Positions 12,601 to 23,600 of a DNA stretch of 64,000 nt are shown here, in pieces. Position 1 is the first letter of the stretch, and each line of letters begins with the position of its first letter. A program made the position numbers and the translations under genes. Source of the DNA: Corella eumyota (Eukaryota; Chordata; Ascidiacea; Phlebobranchia; Corellidae); contig OY720103.1 of assembly GCA_963082875.1 (NCBI GenBank), forward strand, positions 10,912,001 through 10,976,000, written 5' to 3'. The notes under the pieces are model-generated. The model had not been told where the DNA came from, did no database searches, and saw nothing but the letters and a program-made list of their open reading frames with translations.

Positions 12601-14528
12601 ACGCCATTAAATCACAACTTTCATATAAAAACAACAACAATTATTTAACTGACTCAACACTTTTAATCAATAAATTTTTAAATAAAAACTTTAACTTGTC
12701 CATCTATATATAACGAAACTTAGTGAATGATTATAGATATACAACTATTATAAAAAATTTGCGTATTTTATATTGCCAATTAAACTTTATTATATAAATT
12801 TGTTATAAAGTTGGTCAAAATGCATAGATAACACCTATATATATATATCTATTTTTAACATGGTTATTGTTTTATTTAAAGGCTATCATGATAAGCATGT
12901 GTGTTAAATCAATGGTTGATGAACTTATCAGAAAAAGATCTGGGAGCAAAATTAAAAAGGTAAAATGTTTTTCCAAATTATTTCAAAGATCCATAATTTT
13001 TAATAAAATTACATGTAACATTTTTTAGACTGTGAATGTAATTTGCATAATAATGGCTGTTGTTTTGTATGCTAATTTTTTTAAAGCTATATATTTTTAA
13101 AACAGGAACTTAAATTATAAAAATAAAAATATTTTATTACCCATACAGCCAGCCAATTCTTCTAACTCCCCTCTTACTTACAAAGCCCGAGACAAAACAA
13201 CACAATCGTTATTCGATAGCTCACAACTTAAAGTAAGAAATTTTTTAATATTTTTCCGTTAAATTCAATTTTTAGACTCCTATATTTAATTCCAAGTTAA
13301 AGTTAAAATCGTTGTAAACTATATGGTTTAATAAGCTTTTACATTTGGCTGTTGTAAACAACATTTGTGGTTTAAATGACGCACTTTGGGATTATCTAGC
13401 TTGTTTTTTAACGTGTTTTTGTTGACAATATCAATATAGTAAATATTGAATGTAGTTGGTATTAAGGTTACATTAATTTTAAAAAAATACGATTAGTTTT
13501 TTAAAATTAACAAAATTTGCGGAAAAATGCGGAAAATGAATTTCTGAAAATGATTTTAATTTAAAAATCTGATTTTACTGCCAAAATTTTTAAGAAGTGG
13601 GAATCAAACCCAAGACCTTATGTGTTGATAACAGTTGCCTTATTCACTATTTAATTAAATAGTGTAAATAATATTTTTGTATTTTTAATAGTTTTTTTGA
13701 CTTTTGTGTTTTTAGACAGATGATGGTGATTTAGTACATAAGGCAAAACACTCCGTCAAAAAATTTTCAGTAAGTTCACACTAAATCTCGAATTTAATAT
13801 AAATAATAAATCTATAAACGATTTCGGTAATAAAATGGTTTTGTAAACCTTTTATTTAGATATTTTAGTATTAGGTTATTTAATTTATTTTAACATGACA
13901 TATAACTTATTATACAATATCGTCCAAACTTGTACAAATTTTATTTAACTTTTATAATGTAAATAATACTAGGAAATCTAATAAAGGCTTTTATTTATTA
14001 TGTGGTTTCAATAAAGAAAAGTCAATTTAACAAGCCTATAGCTATAAGCTTGTGTAATATGTATTTTGTTTGGTTTAAAATTTTAGCTTGTGTTTTTTGA
14101 AATATTTTGAAAAATGTTATTTTCAATATTTATCTATAATGTAGTGTATGTATGTCTAAATTATAGGCCTACAAAATAAATAAAACTTTCTTTGGCGAAA
14201 TTTTTGCTGATAATAGTTAAGAGTTGCGACTATATTACAACGATTAAAATCCAGATTGCAGGGTGGGCTATCAACTTTTTATTTAAAAAATTAATTCTGT
14301 TTTATTACACATATTTAATTTACTAGGCAATTATGCATTGTTATTTAATATTTAATGTAACATAACGCATTTAAAATAAAATTTTTAGAATATCTAAAAA
14401 AGATTAAAATTTTAATTTAGGAAAAATTTTCCTCTTCAAAGTTGAACATACCGGTAACCGAAGCTCCTTCCCAACATTATGATGTCACAAGAGAAACATT
14501 TGAGAAAATTGGAGATGAAGATTTATAA
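6651..14528 (+). CDS. SNX17: Sorting nexin 17
   Basis: Endosomal cargo adaptor that binds NPxY tails (integrins, LRP1 family) and passes them to the Retriever/Commander recycling complex. Fifteen exons give 467 aa (human about 470): 6651-6710, 7311-7385, 7816-7933, 8449-8513, 8896-9006, 9181-9271, 9568-9728, 10139-10231, 11225-11349, 11748-11808, 12160-12279, 12882-12959, 13149-13232, 13716-13769, 14421-14528. The start MHFSIPDT and the PX motif RYSQL with FPPKKFLTL match SNX17. The block NTFLRRAQQET starts the FERM-like module; SMVDELIRKRSGSKIKK is in its C-terminal part. The last residues FEKIGDEDL match the Retriever-binding tail of the vertebrate protein, so recycling through Retriever is probably conserved. 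SNX31 is the nearest alternative, but the acidic tail favours SNX17. Introns contain SINE copies and one family-B repeat. Confidence 0.95.
6866..7108 (+). repeat. SINE copy
   Basis: In SNX17 intron 1. The B box GGTTTGATTTCCAC and the GTAACAAATGTTACTCTATG tail are clear; the end box is lost. Confidence 0.8.
7515..7735 (-). repeat. SINE copy
   Basis: In SNX17 intron 2. The tail is intact and the head is truncated after the CATGTAATGAAG block. Confidence 0.8.
9318..9455 (+). repeat. SINE copy, head half only
   Basis: In SNX17 intron 6. The tail is missing; GCTGTAGTGCC and TAAACGGTATAAACTC are kept. Confidence 0.65.
9765..9905 (-). repeat. Family-B repeat
   Basis: In SNX17 intron 7. GGGTGGGCTGTTGACTAGT marks its outer end. 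Confidence 0.7.
10362..10620 (-). repeat. SINE copy, full length
   Basis: In SNX17 intron 8, just downstream of the exon ending at 10231. Confidence 0.85.
11428..11665 (-). repeat. SINE copy
   Basis: In SNX17 intron 9. A short deletion lies around the GACTAGATTTAGTAGC stretch. Confidence 0.82.
11860..12130 (+). repeat. SINE copy, full length
   Basis: In SNX17 intron 10, about 200 bases from the opposite-strand copy at 11428-11665. Only exon 10 separates the two, giving an inverted-repeat pair around it. Confidence 0.85.
13593..13655 (-). repeat. SINE fragment (B-box part)
   Basis: In SNX17 intron 13. Only GTGGGAATCAAACCCAAGAC and flanks remain. Confidence 0.55.
14150..14283 (-). repeat. 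Family-B repeat
   Basis: In the last SNX17 intron. The CACCACAAATGG block is replaced by CTTTCTTTGGCG-like sequence. Confidence 0.65.
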
Positions 14529-15744
14529 TTATTTCAACTTTATTAAAAAACTTTTCGTTTTTTCTGAGTTTTTTTGATATAGTTTTTGTCAATTTCTAAC
14601 GTAGATTTTTTTAAATGGTATTAAATTTGTATAAAATGTGTTTTTTTTTCTTGCTTTTTACTATAATTGCTTAATTTTTGATATTATTTTTTATTGTTAA
14701 ATTATCCAATTTATGTAGTTATTGTTAAAGTCAATATTATCGTTGTGCTTATAATTATAAATTAAAATTTTTTTTTTGTTTTTTTATTATTTTGAGTTTA
14801 AAATTTGATTTATTTTCATGACATCATTAATATATAAATTTTTCTGTACATTAGGCCTATTTAACCATTATCTAAACATACACAAAAGTATTTAAAATTT
14901 GACAATCGCCTTTAAAAACTATTTAAGTATTATCCATTATTGATCAATTAAATTTATTAGACTATCTTTGGTGGTATTATTTAGCCACTGTATTTTAATG
15001 TGCAATTTTCTTTTTATCTCTTTCTAAATGCAATTTATAGAATGTAATTAGCTTTTCAATCCAGTTTTAAATCTTCAATTAAATAAAAATTAATTATATT
15101 GGTTAAACCAGTTCTAATATATTAAAATTATTGTTAAAACCCAATTTGGTATAACAATCTAATTAGTAATGCTTTGTTAATATAGCTTAAATTTATTTCT
15201 TAATTATCAATTGATTTTTGAATGTATTTCGTTATTTTTTTTTTAAATTTCTTGAAAATTTGTTAAAGTGCCTTTACTATTACTTAGCTTTAAATATATT
15301 TTATTGAGTTAAATTTGTGCAATTTAATTTTAGATTTTTTTACAAGTTTATGATATGTTTAATTGTAAAGTGCTTTGCCTTCTCTTATTTAATCTTTGTC
15401 AAGTTTCAAACCTTTACATTCCAATAATAAATTTTAAATATTTTATTTTGTTTTACTTTTATTTTAAGTTTTAGTTTTTTAGTTGGATTTTTATTTTTCT
15501 TTAGTGCTTTCTAGTTAACAAGTTTATAGATTTATCTATATTTTTATTTAGTTTATTTGAAAGAAAATAAGTTTTTTTGTATATTCGATTATGTAAAATA
15601 TAGAATAGTATTTTTTTTCTGCCTTTTTCTAAATTAAATTTGCCATTAATATCATTATTAATACCTAATATTCTAACTCATTTATGTTTTATTTACAGGT
15701 ACATTTATTTAAAAAAATACATTTTTTAAATTTACTAAATTGTC
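14529..15744. other. Intergenic spacer SNX17 to PRMT5-like
   Basis: Very AT-rich spacer with no exon recognised. AATAAA at 15426-15431 followed by a T-rich run is a possible SNX17 poly(A) site. The missing PRMT5 TIM-barrel half was looked for here and is absent. Confidence 0.6.
15697..15698 (+). promoter_or_regulatory. Possible spliced-leader trans-splice acceptor
   Basis: A pyrimidine-rich run ending in TTTACAG lies 46 bases before the ATG of the intronless PRMT5-like gene, with no donor recognised upstream. Ciona is known to trans-splice many mRNAs. Whether it is used here is inference. Confidence 0.35.
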
Positions 15745-17175
15745 ATGAATCACAACCAGCATATGGACCAAGCTCGTGAGATATTTTTAAAGGATTACAA
15801 AAGTATTATCGACCGACAGGGTTTGCTACCTCCTTCGGTTAATAAAAGCCCAATCCATCCACCAATGACAGTTGTTGAATATAATTCAATGGAAAAAGAT
15901 ACGGCAAAGTATTACTTGTATTATTCTGCAATATATTGTGCTCTACAAGATCTTAAATCTAAAGGAAAAAACGTTAGTAAAGATGAAAAAATTGATGACA
16001 TGAAAAATAATAATATTAAATACCAACTATTAGAAGAGAAGGCTCCATTAGAGAAAACTGTTTCTAAAAATAGTATAAACTGTAACTCAAACATTAGAAA
16101 AACTAATATTCTACCATTAGAATCAGAAATTCCTTCAAAAAAGTCAAAACTTAGTAAAATTTCTCAAATTCAAAGTAATTTAGAAGAACAAACAACTTGT
16201 AGAAGCGATGTTATTGAAATAATGGTGGTGGGTGCTGGTAGAGGCCGACTTGTTGAATATTGTGTTGATATTTTATCCCAACTTAACCTTGAAGGGATTG
16301 TACATGTTGTTGAAGCAAATAAAAATGCTCACAAACTTTTGAAAGATAAATTTCAAGATTTGGAAAAAGTTAAAGTTTATGATCCTATAGTAATAAGGTC
16401 TACTGATGAAATGAAATATGGTTTAAATAATGGGCTCTGTAATGTCAGATTGGTTGAATTGTTTACAAGAAAACCAATCACAATGTTTGTTTCTGAACTT
16501 TTGGGTAGTTTTGCCGACAACGAATTCTGTTCAGAAATTCTAGAAACTTGCGTCGAAATTTTTGGGAAAAAAGAAAATGGAAAAAATTTATCGTTTTCAA
16601 TACCAGAATCTTATACAACATATGTTTGTGCTGTTAGCTCTAAAACTCTAAACAATTATTTTAAAAACTCAAATAATTGTGAAAGTTTGCATTTATTGGG
16701 GCTACCGAAAGATACAATTGTTCTGTCTGACTTAGTAAAACTATATACAAACTCTTGCACTAAAAGTTGTGACAATTTAATCGGAAAAAGCATTTTAAAT
16801 TGTGACTTTAATAATGTTGAATTAACAGGAATTGCCGGTTATTTTGTCCTGAAATTATACAAAGATATTTATATTGACACAAGGCCATGCAAAACACAGA
16901 ATACATATTTTTGGGTGACAGCATTTTTCCCTGTTAGAGAAACTGAAAAAATAACATTAACTGAAAATAATTTAAAAATAACTTTAAAACTAAATCGAAA
17001 ATTTAAAAAAGTTGGCCCAAAAAATAATATAAATTTAACTAGTGATAATATATTTGATGTGAGTAAACCAGTTTTTAGTTTATGGTATGAATGGTTATTA
17101 GTAGGTCATAATAATAAAATTATGGAATCTGAAATTCATAATAAAGACGGTTTATGTCATTCTTTATATTTGTAA
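15745..17175 (+). CDS. PRMT5-like arginine methyltransferase lacking the TIM barrel
   Basis: Single-exon 476-aa protein matching the second half of PRMT5, from about human residue 292 to the C terminus. The SAM-pocket residues Tyr46, Lys55 and Tyr56 match human Y324, K333 and Y334. Motif I is GAGRG at 163-167 and the ribose acidic residue is Glu190. The double-E loop SELLGSFADNE (250-260) is intact with both glutamates. Trp390 matches the substrate-stacking W579, and the beta-barrel half ends in FSLWYEWLL and HSLYL. Met49 replaces the product-specifying Phe (human F327). About 75 Lys/Ser/Asn-rich residues are inserted between the first helices and motif I (roughly 71-150). The TIM barrel that binds MEP50 in canonical PRMT5 is absent. 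The intact frame and kept catalytic residues argue for a working gene, perhaps of retrocopy origin. A canonical PRMT5 presumably lies elsewhere. Confidence 0.85.
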   Translation: MNHNQHMDQAREIFLKDYKSIIDRQGLLPPSVNKSPIHPPMTVVEYNSMEKDTAKYYLYYSAIYCALQDLKSKGKNVSKDEKIDDMKNNNIKYQLLEEKAPLEKTVSKNSINCNSNIRKTNILPLESEIPSKKSKLSKISQIQSNLEEQTTCRSDVIEIMVVGAGRGRLVEYCVDILSQLNLEGIVHVVEANKNAHKLLKDKFQDLEKVKVYDPIVIRSTDEMKYGLNNGLCNVRLVELFTRKPITMFVSELLGSFADNEFCSEILETCVEIFGKKENGKNLSFSIPESYTTYVCAVSSKTLNNYFKNSNNCESLHLLGLPKDTIVLSDLVKLYTNSCTKSCDNLIGKSILNCDFNNVELTGIAGYFVLKLYKDIYIDTRPCKTQNTYFWVTAFFPVRETEKITLTENNLKITLKLNRKFKKVGPKNNINLTSDNIFDVSKPVFSLWYEWLLVGHNNKIMESEIHNKDGLCHSLYL

Positions 17176-17676
17176 AAAATTGAATAAGTATTTTTTCTCT
17201 ATTATTGACGTATAATTTAAGCACTTTTTGCTATATATAAAATGTTATTTTTTAAAATTTACTTAGGCTATTAAGAAAACTAACCGAATATGTTTTGTTT
17301 GAACAGTTTATTTAGGTATGAAACACACACAGTAGATATAATATTAATGAAATTCTGGTTATATTTTAACATGCATGAAAATTGAAATTCAACACTTCAG
17401 GTTTATTTACAGATAGCAGCATGAAAAATTGGGTAATTATTAAACAATAATTATTAATATTATAAACTAATAGAAAACACTATATGTTGTGATTTTAGAT
17501 AGATATTAGACTTTTTATATAAGTATATGCTATTACCATTTTAAATAACACTTGTCTATTCATAAATAGTTAAGTATAAGTATAAAAATCATATAATATC
17601 ACTGATAATTTGCTGGTTATTGTAGTACATTGTAACAGTAAATGGATAGAATTTTATGATTATTTTTGTAAGCTTC
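17176..17676. other. Convergent 3' spacer, PRMT5-like and gelsolin
   Basis: AT-rich spacer shared by two convergent 3' ends. A minus-strand AATAAA (complement of 17402-17407) could serve gelsolin. Nothing else was seen. Confidence 0.5.
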
Positions 17677-20600
17677 TTAAGCCCAGATCTCGTGGTCCCA
17701 ATCCTGTTCAAAAAATAAAAAAGAGAGTTAAAAAATGACGATAAAATACAACTTTTTGATCTAAAAACTCTTATATAGTCTGTATTTAATGTGTAGTATA
17801 GGTGTGTCCGATTTAAAGGGCTAATTAATAAATTAAACTGTCATTCGTGGTGTGCAGGTATTAGTTACAAGTTGTGACCGTATCAAGACAATTTAAATTC
17901 CAACTGTACGACAGTTGTTAACTAAGCTTTTAAAATTATACAACTTTATATTTTAGGTAACATAACCCTAACTCACCTGGAAGAAACCCTTGAATGAGAG
18001 TGGTTCATTTCCTTGTTGAACTTTAATGATGGTTGTTGAACTATCTCTGGCACTTGGATCAGATTCCAAATAATCCTGTGCAGCTTTCATGGCTTGATCC
18101 TTCTCATTTTGGCTCGAATATCGACCTGTAAGTTCATTTTTCCTTGTAAGTTATTATTATATATCCTATAAAGAGCAAACCTACATAGTAGTTGAAACTA
18201 CATAGTTTGAAACTACATAGTAGCTAAAACACTGCCTAAGGTCCTTGGTTTGAACCCCAGTGCTTCTGTACTATTGTAGAATTATACATGACTAGTGGTT
18301 AAGCACTTGGCTTCACTACATAAGGTCCTATGTTTGATTCCCACTGCTTTTATTTTGAAGTGCCCTTAAGTAAGTTGGTTTAAACAAAAAGGACTCCGGT
18401 AATGCCCAAAAAACCCAGGCATATTTTTATAAATTTATCCTAGCTATTTTTATAATTAATTTAGCGGTAATTAATTTTAAAATTTGACAATTGTTTTTAT
18501 TTTAATTTTAAAACAAATTTAACCACTCACCGATCCATACATAGATGGCAGTCCATGCATCTAACAACATTACATTATCCTGGTTAAGATCCGACTGAAC
18601 CCAATCCCCAACAACTTGTTCAACTTTAAAGTTTCCTGTTGCATCTGAGCACTCAAACAAACTGGCTGGCCTGACTTCACCCTAGAATATAAGGTCAGTT
18701 AGTTGGTTGTACATAGCAAATTTTAAACAGCAATCAGTTGTCTATATATAATGGGGCTTAGTGGACGATTTATGTATATATATCCAATTTGTAGGTATAC
18801 AGAATAAATAAAACTACCATTTGTGGTGCATGGATAAATTATCGTGGACAAATATTAGTTAAGAGTTGTGACCATGTTATGACAATTAAAACGCAGCTAA
18901 TAGGGCAGGCTATCTGCTACTAGTATATTAACTAGAATTAATAAAAAATCCATCATGCAAGTTAGATTACTTAAAGAAAAGAATTAAAAAACAAACATAA
19001 CTCCTTTGACCCTTACCTCCATTCTTGGGTCAGTATTATAATCCCCTTTGCCTCCTAAAGCATCCCAAAATGCCCCTGGTTCTCCTTCTTCCTCGATCTT
19101 AGAGGGTCGTTTTGCACCGATCACCGTAGCAACATCACCAGCTGATTTGTTTTCAGCATCAGATGCTCCTATAACATAACAAGTTTTAGTGATAAGAAAT
19201 AACTGCATAAATGCCTGACTAGAGATGTGCTAATAAAAACTAGTAATCAGAAATCGACGCAGTGCCCCTCTTAAATTGTACTGAATGTAACTGTTAAATA
19301 TTTCAACAAATGTGTGAATGAGTTAAAAGAACTATTCTACAGACAGGGTCAGTTTTTTAGTAATTTAAGGACGATAAAGTTACCAATTTTTCGGTCACAT
19401 GATTAAATCGTGATCACAATCTGATTAAAAATAATAATTACAATTACAAGCTGATTTTTACCCAAAAAAAGGTCAGTCGGCGCACCCCTATAGTCTATAC
19501 CTTATAAAAACAACTAAATTCCTGCGTGGAAAATATTGAACATGAATAAAACTGGGTTGAACCGGTTGTTTACCTTTTCCGCTCCACAAGAAACAGTGAC
19601 TTGGTGTTGTAAGAAGGAACGAGTCGTTTGAGTTTAAATTTGAAGATGTCGGATCAACCTCCACTGCTCTGCATCTTCCCATGAAGCCTGACCTCACATG
19701 GAACAATCTGTGGATTGTGATGTCATAATAGAATTACTTTTAACAACCACAAGAGTTTATTTACGAAGAACCTACCCTTTTCTTCACCCCAAACATTGAA
19801 ATTTACCCCCAATTTTAAAATTTATACCCCAAAATTTAAATTTACCCTATTTTTGAAATTTACCCCCAATATTAAAATTTACCCCAAATATTGAATACCT
19901 TGTGCTTGCATGTTCAGTTTGGCCCCCGCTTCTGGAAGTACCCCCTTTGTACACAATAAGGGGCTTTCCCCCGAAGATCATTAGCATATGAGGGGGTTCT
20001 TTGCCCTGAACAACTCGAATCTAAATCGAAATTCAATAAATTAATCACATAATCTCAAGATCTTTAAATTCTCTGAAAAAATGGCACTAACTTATTTAGC
20101 AATACTCTGTAAAAACTTTTTTTCTTTTAATTTAAGAACACGAAACCCACCTGGGTAGCTGCCCCATTGCATTCATCATTATCAATTTTAATTGTAACAA
20201 TGGGCAGAGCTGCGACCTCATCTGCAGTAGCTTTTGCTCCAATCCAATAATAAATCAAATATTCCTGTCTACCACGAGGTTGGTACGAGTACAACACCAC
20301 GTAACAATCTCCACCGTAAAACTGTCCAATCTCTGATCGATCGACTGCTTTGTATGAGTTGCCTTCAATCCTCCAAACCTGTATTTGTAAGGGAAATTAT
20401 TTTAAAAAAGTTTTTAAACAACTTTTTCTATCACTTGTTAATGACATCATATATTAAAGACATCTTTTACCAATGACATCATCTTATAGTGACATCACTT
20501 TTTAACGACATCACGTACCTGGGTTTGTCCAGACCCAGCATCAGGAAGTTGATATTTGGCAGCAAGATCAGGTTTGGTGTGCAAGGTGCTGGCATCGAAG

Positions 20601-23600
20601 TCAACTTTGGCAACTTTTGCGACCTTGTTGATCGACCAAACCTCACCCAATCCCTTCTGTGAATCAACATCAATCCATGCTGTGATGTAGAACATTAATA
20701 TTTAAGAAACAACCACTTTTATTATTCTTAAGTTTTGTCCGAAAAACACTGCCAAAATTTAACTTAATTTTAATAGAATGCCTTTGTAAACATCTCCTCA
20801 TAAACCTCTTTTTAGATTTTTTGAGCATTAATTAAAGTAATAGAAAGATATATCAATTTAATGATTTAAAACATGCCATGATTATTAATATTTACATAAC
20901 GATTTTAAGCATGTTATGGCATGGTCACCAGACCTAAATTTTCACATAATAATGCCATCATACTATTTTCAATTCAACATTGGTATACCTTATATATAAG
21001 TGCCTTATTAATCTTTAAACAAGCAAAAGTTTGACTTACTCTTGAACATGTTCTTAAACAAAGCAGTCTCGGCATTTTGTGTCATGACAGTAACTTTAGC
21101 ATGTTTTGGAAGTCCTTCTTGTTCAATGAATGAATCTGCAGTTCGCATCGCTGCTTTGCGCTCCTCTCTAGAAGCTCCTTTACCTGTGATGTCATAAAAA
21201 TGTGGTTATTACATCATAAGTTCTTCAAATTAATCCCCACATTTATAAAGAAAAAGGTTATATACTTGTTAGTACTAGTTTTATTTTATGTTTGTTTGAC
21301 TTAAAAGGGTATAAGTTTAATTAAACAGGTTTAAAACCATTAGGATTGTGTCATAAGTTAAGAAACCTTGTATTACATGCACTGAATGGTTTAAGTAAAC
21401 ACAGTTACTTGTATATAGAGAAAAGTTGAATGTTTAATCATTTATAAATCATGGGTCTGTATTAAATTCTATTTTACTTTTAATTTAAATTTGTGCGACT
21501 TAATTTGTTAGCTCTATATTAATGTATAGACCAATATTATTGTCAATAATTTGTTTTTGAAGTAGAAAGGCCGACTTCACAGCCTTAACAAAGAGTAACA
21601 TTTGTTACCCCGACCCAGTCCCAAGTTGCCTTTGGCAGTTTGGGATGTTATAGATTATAATTGCTCGATAATTAAGCTGCTGATTAAGTGTTGGCTTAGC
21701 CAGAAGTTCATACCGTTTATAGCGCCTTACTCAAGAGTGTTACAACATTGGAGCAGTGGGGATTGAACCCAAGACCTTATGCATTATTGAAAACCTAATT
21801 TTTAGTTTTAAACTTTATCATATTCTTTTACCCTTTTATTTACTTTGTAGGAACAGTTTACCTTTCCATATAAAGATCTGAGCAGCATCTTTATTACAAA
21901 TAAGAAACATATTTGTTTCATCCAAGTCCTTCTGGTCAAATGGAGTCTGGCTTGAGACTAATGATGTCACCATTCTGCCACTGTCATCAGATACTTGGAG
22001 AAGCTTTAAGTTCAACATGGTTGTTATAAGGTAGGGGTAAAATTAGAAATAATTTTAATAATAAAATACAAATTTAATTAGCAAATTAGCATGCTTTAAA
22101 GTTTGAAAATTTTTGTAAATATTTTATCATTTTAATTAGAAAAATTTGCATAAACTGGAATTTAAAGAGTCTACAATTTTAAAATGTTAAAATTTTCTTT
22201 GTAACTAATGATGCGTAAATTTTTTTTTATTAAAACTAATTTAGGAATTAAGTAAAGTGCCATAGTTTAAACTTTTAAATTCATTAAAACTGCTTTTTTC
22301 TAATTTAATTCTTTAAAAGTCTTTTTAAAACTTAAATTAAATCTGTCTGTTAAAAATCTAAAAAAAGGGAAAAAATTAAACTATTTTTTTAATTGACAGA
22401 CAATCAATTAATGTGACATCACAAGACGATATGACATCATTAAACTCACCTTCACAGAGTTTGTGGACTTGACAGTGGACCTGGATCTTCCAGAAGCTTC
22501 CGGTACTCCTTCAGCAATTGATCCGGGATATTTACCGAGAAATTGCTCCAACTAAAGTAAGTACATAAAAAAACATTGTTTACTTTAAAATATATGACCT
22601 ATTAAAAGTGTAACAACCGCTTAAAAAAGGTTTATTACAAAGCCTTAAAATTGTCACTTACTGCTTTGGTATTGGAAGCAGCAATATCTTTAACTTTTGC
22701 TCTTCCTGCTCTTTCATCGTTGTCTATAGCGTTTGCCACCATCTTTGCTTTCAGTTGTTCAAACTTGTTACTCTTAGCCCCACACCAAACGTAAATGTCC
22801 TGTCAAAATAAGGTCAAATATTAAAAATGGCAGTTGTGTTGGGCTAGTTAGTATTTTAATGCAATTTATAAATAATAGAGCCCTTATAAGAATTATAAGA
22901 AATAAAACTTTTTTTGTGGTGCGCAAGTAAATTATTTTGGAAAAGTTTTAAAAAAGTTTGTAATTTTTGCTGCTTTTAATTTCACCAAAACTTAAAAATT
23001 ACGTTACAATTTACTCACGTGACCCATGTCAAAAATAAAGCAATCTGATTGGTTCAGACTATCCCATTCCATCGGTTGTTCGTCAGCTCGAACTTGCATA
23101 CGTCCTCGCACCCACATCAACCGCTTGATGGTGCTATAGTCGTTAGTTTTTGCATGGGTAAACCCAGACGCCACACCGCCCGACTAAAGTAAATATACAA
23201 ACGTTAACAGTGCTTACAGTATTAGTAAGTTCCATACTAACGGAATTGCGTGGTATAAGTTATGTTAATATACATCGTAGGCTTGCCTACGCATTATGGA
23301 TAGCATATTACATTATAGAACAATGTTAAATTTTAGCACTTCGGTTTTTTATTTATTTGATATAGGCTTGGTGGAGTAGTCAGAACACTTGGCTTCACTA
23401 CATTAGGTCCGGTGTTCGATCCCCACTGCTCTTATGCTGTAGCGCCCTTAACTAAGGCGATATTAACGGTATGAACTTCTGCTAAGCCAGCACTTAATCA
23501 GCAGCTTACTTATCGGGCAATTGTAATCTATAATATCCTAAATTGCCACAGGCAACTTAAAACTGGGTCCGGGTAACAGTTGTTACTCTGTGTTTAGGTC

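Noticed and set aside
15745-17175. PRMT5-like ORF as a dead retro-pseudogene
   Set aside because: The 476-codon frame is open and catalytic motifs are kept despite strong divergence elsewhere, which fits selection better than decay.
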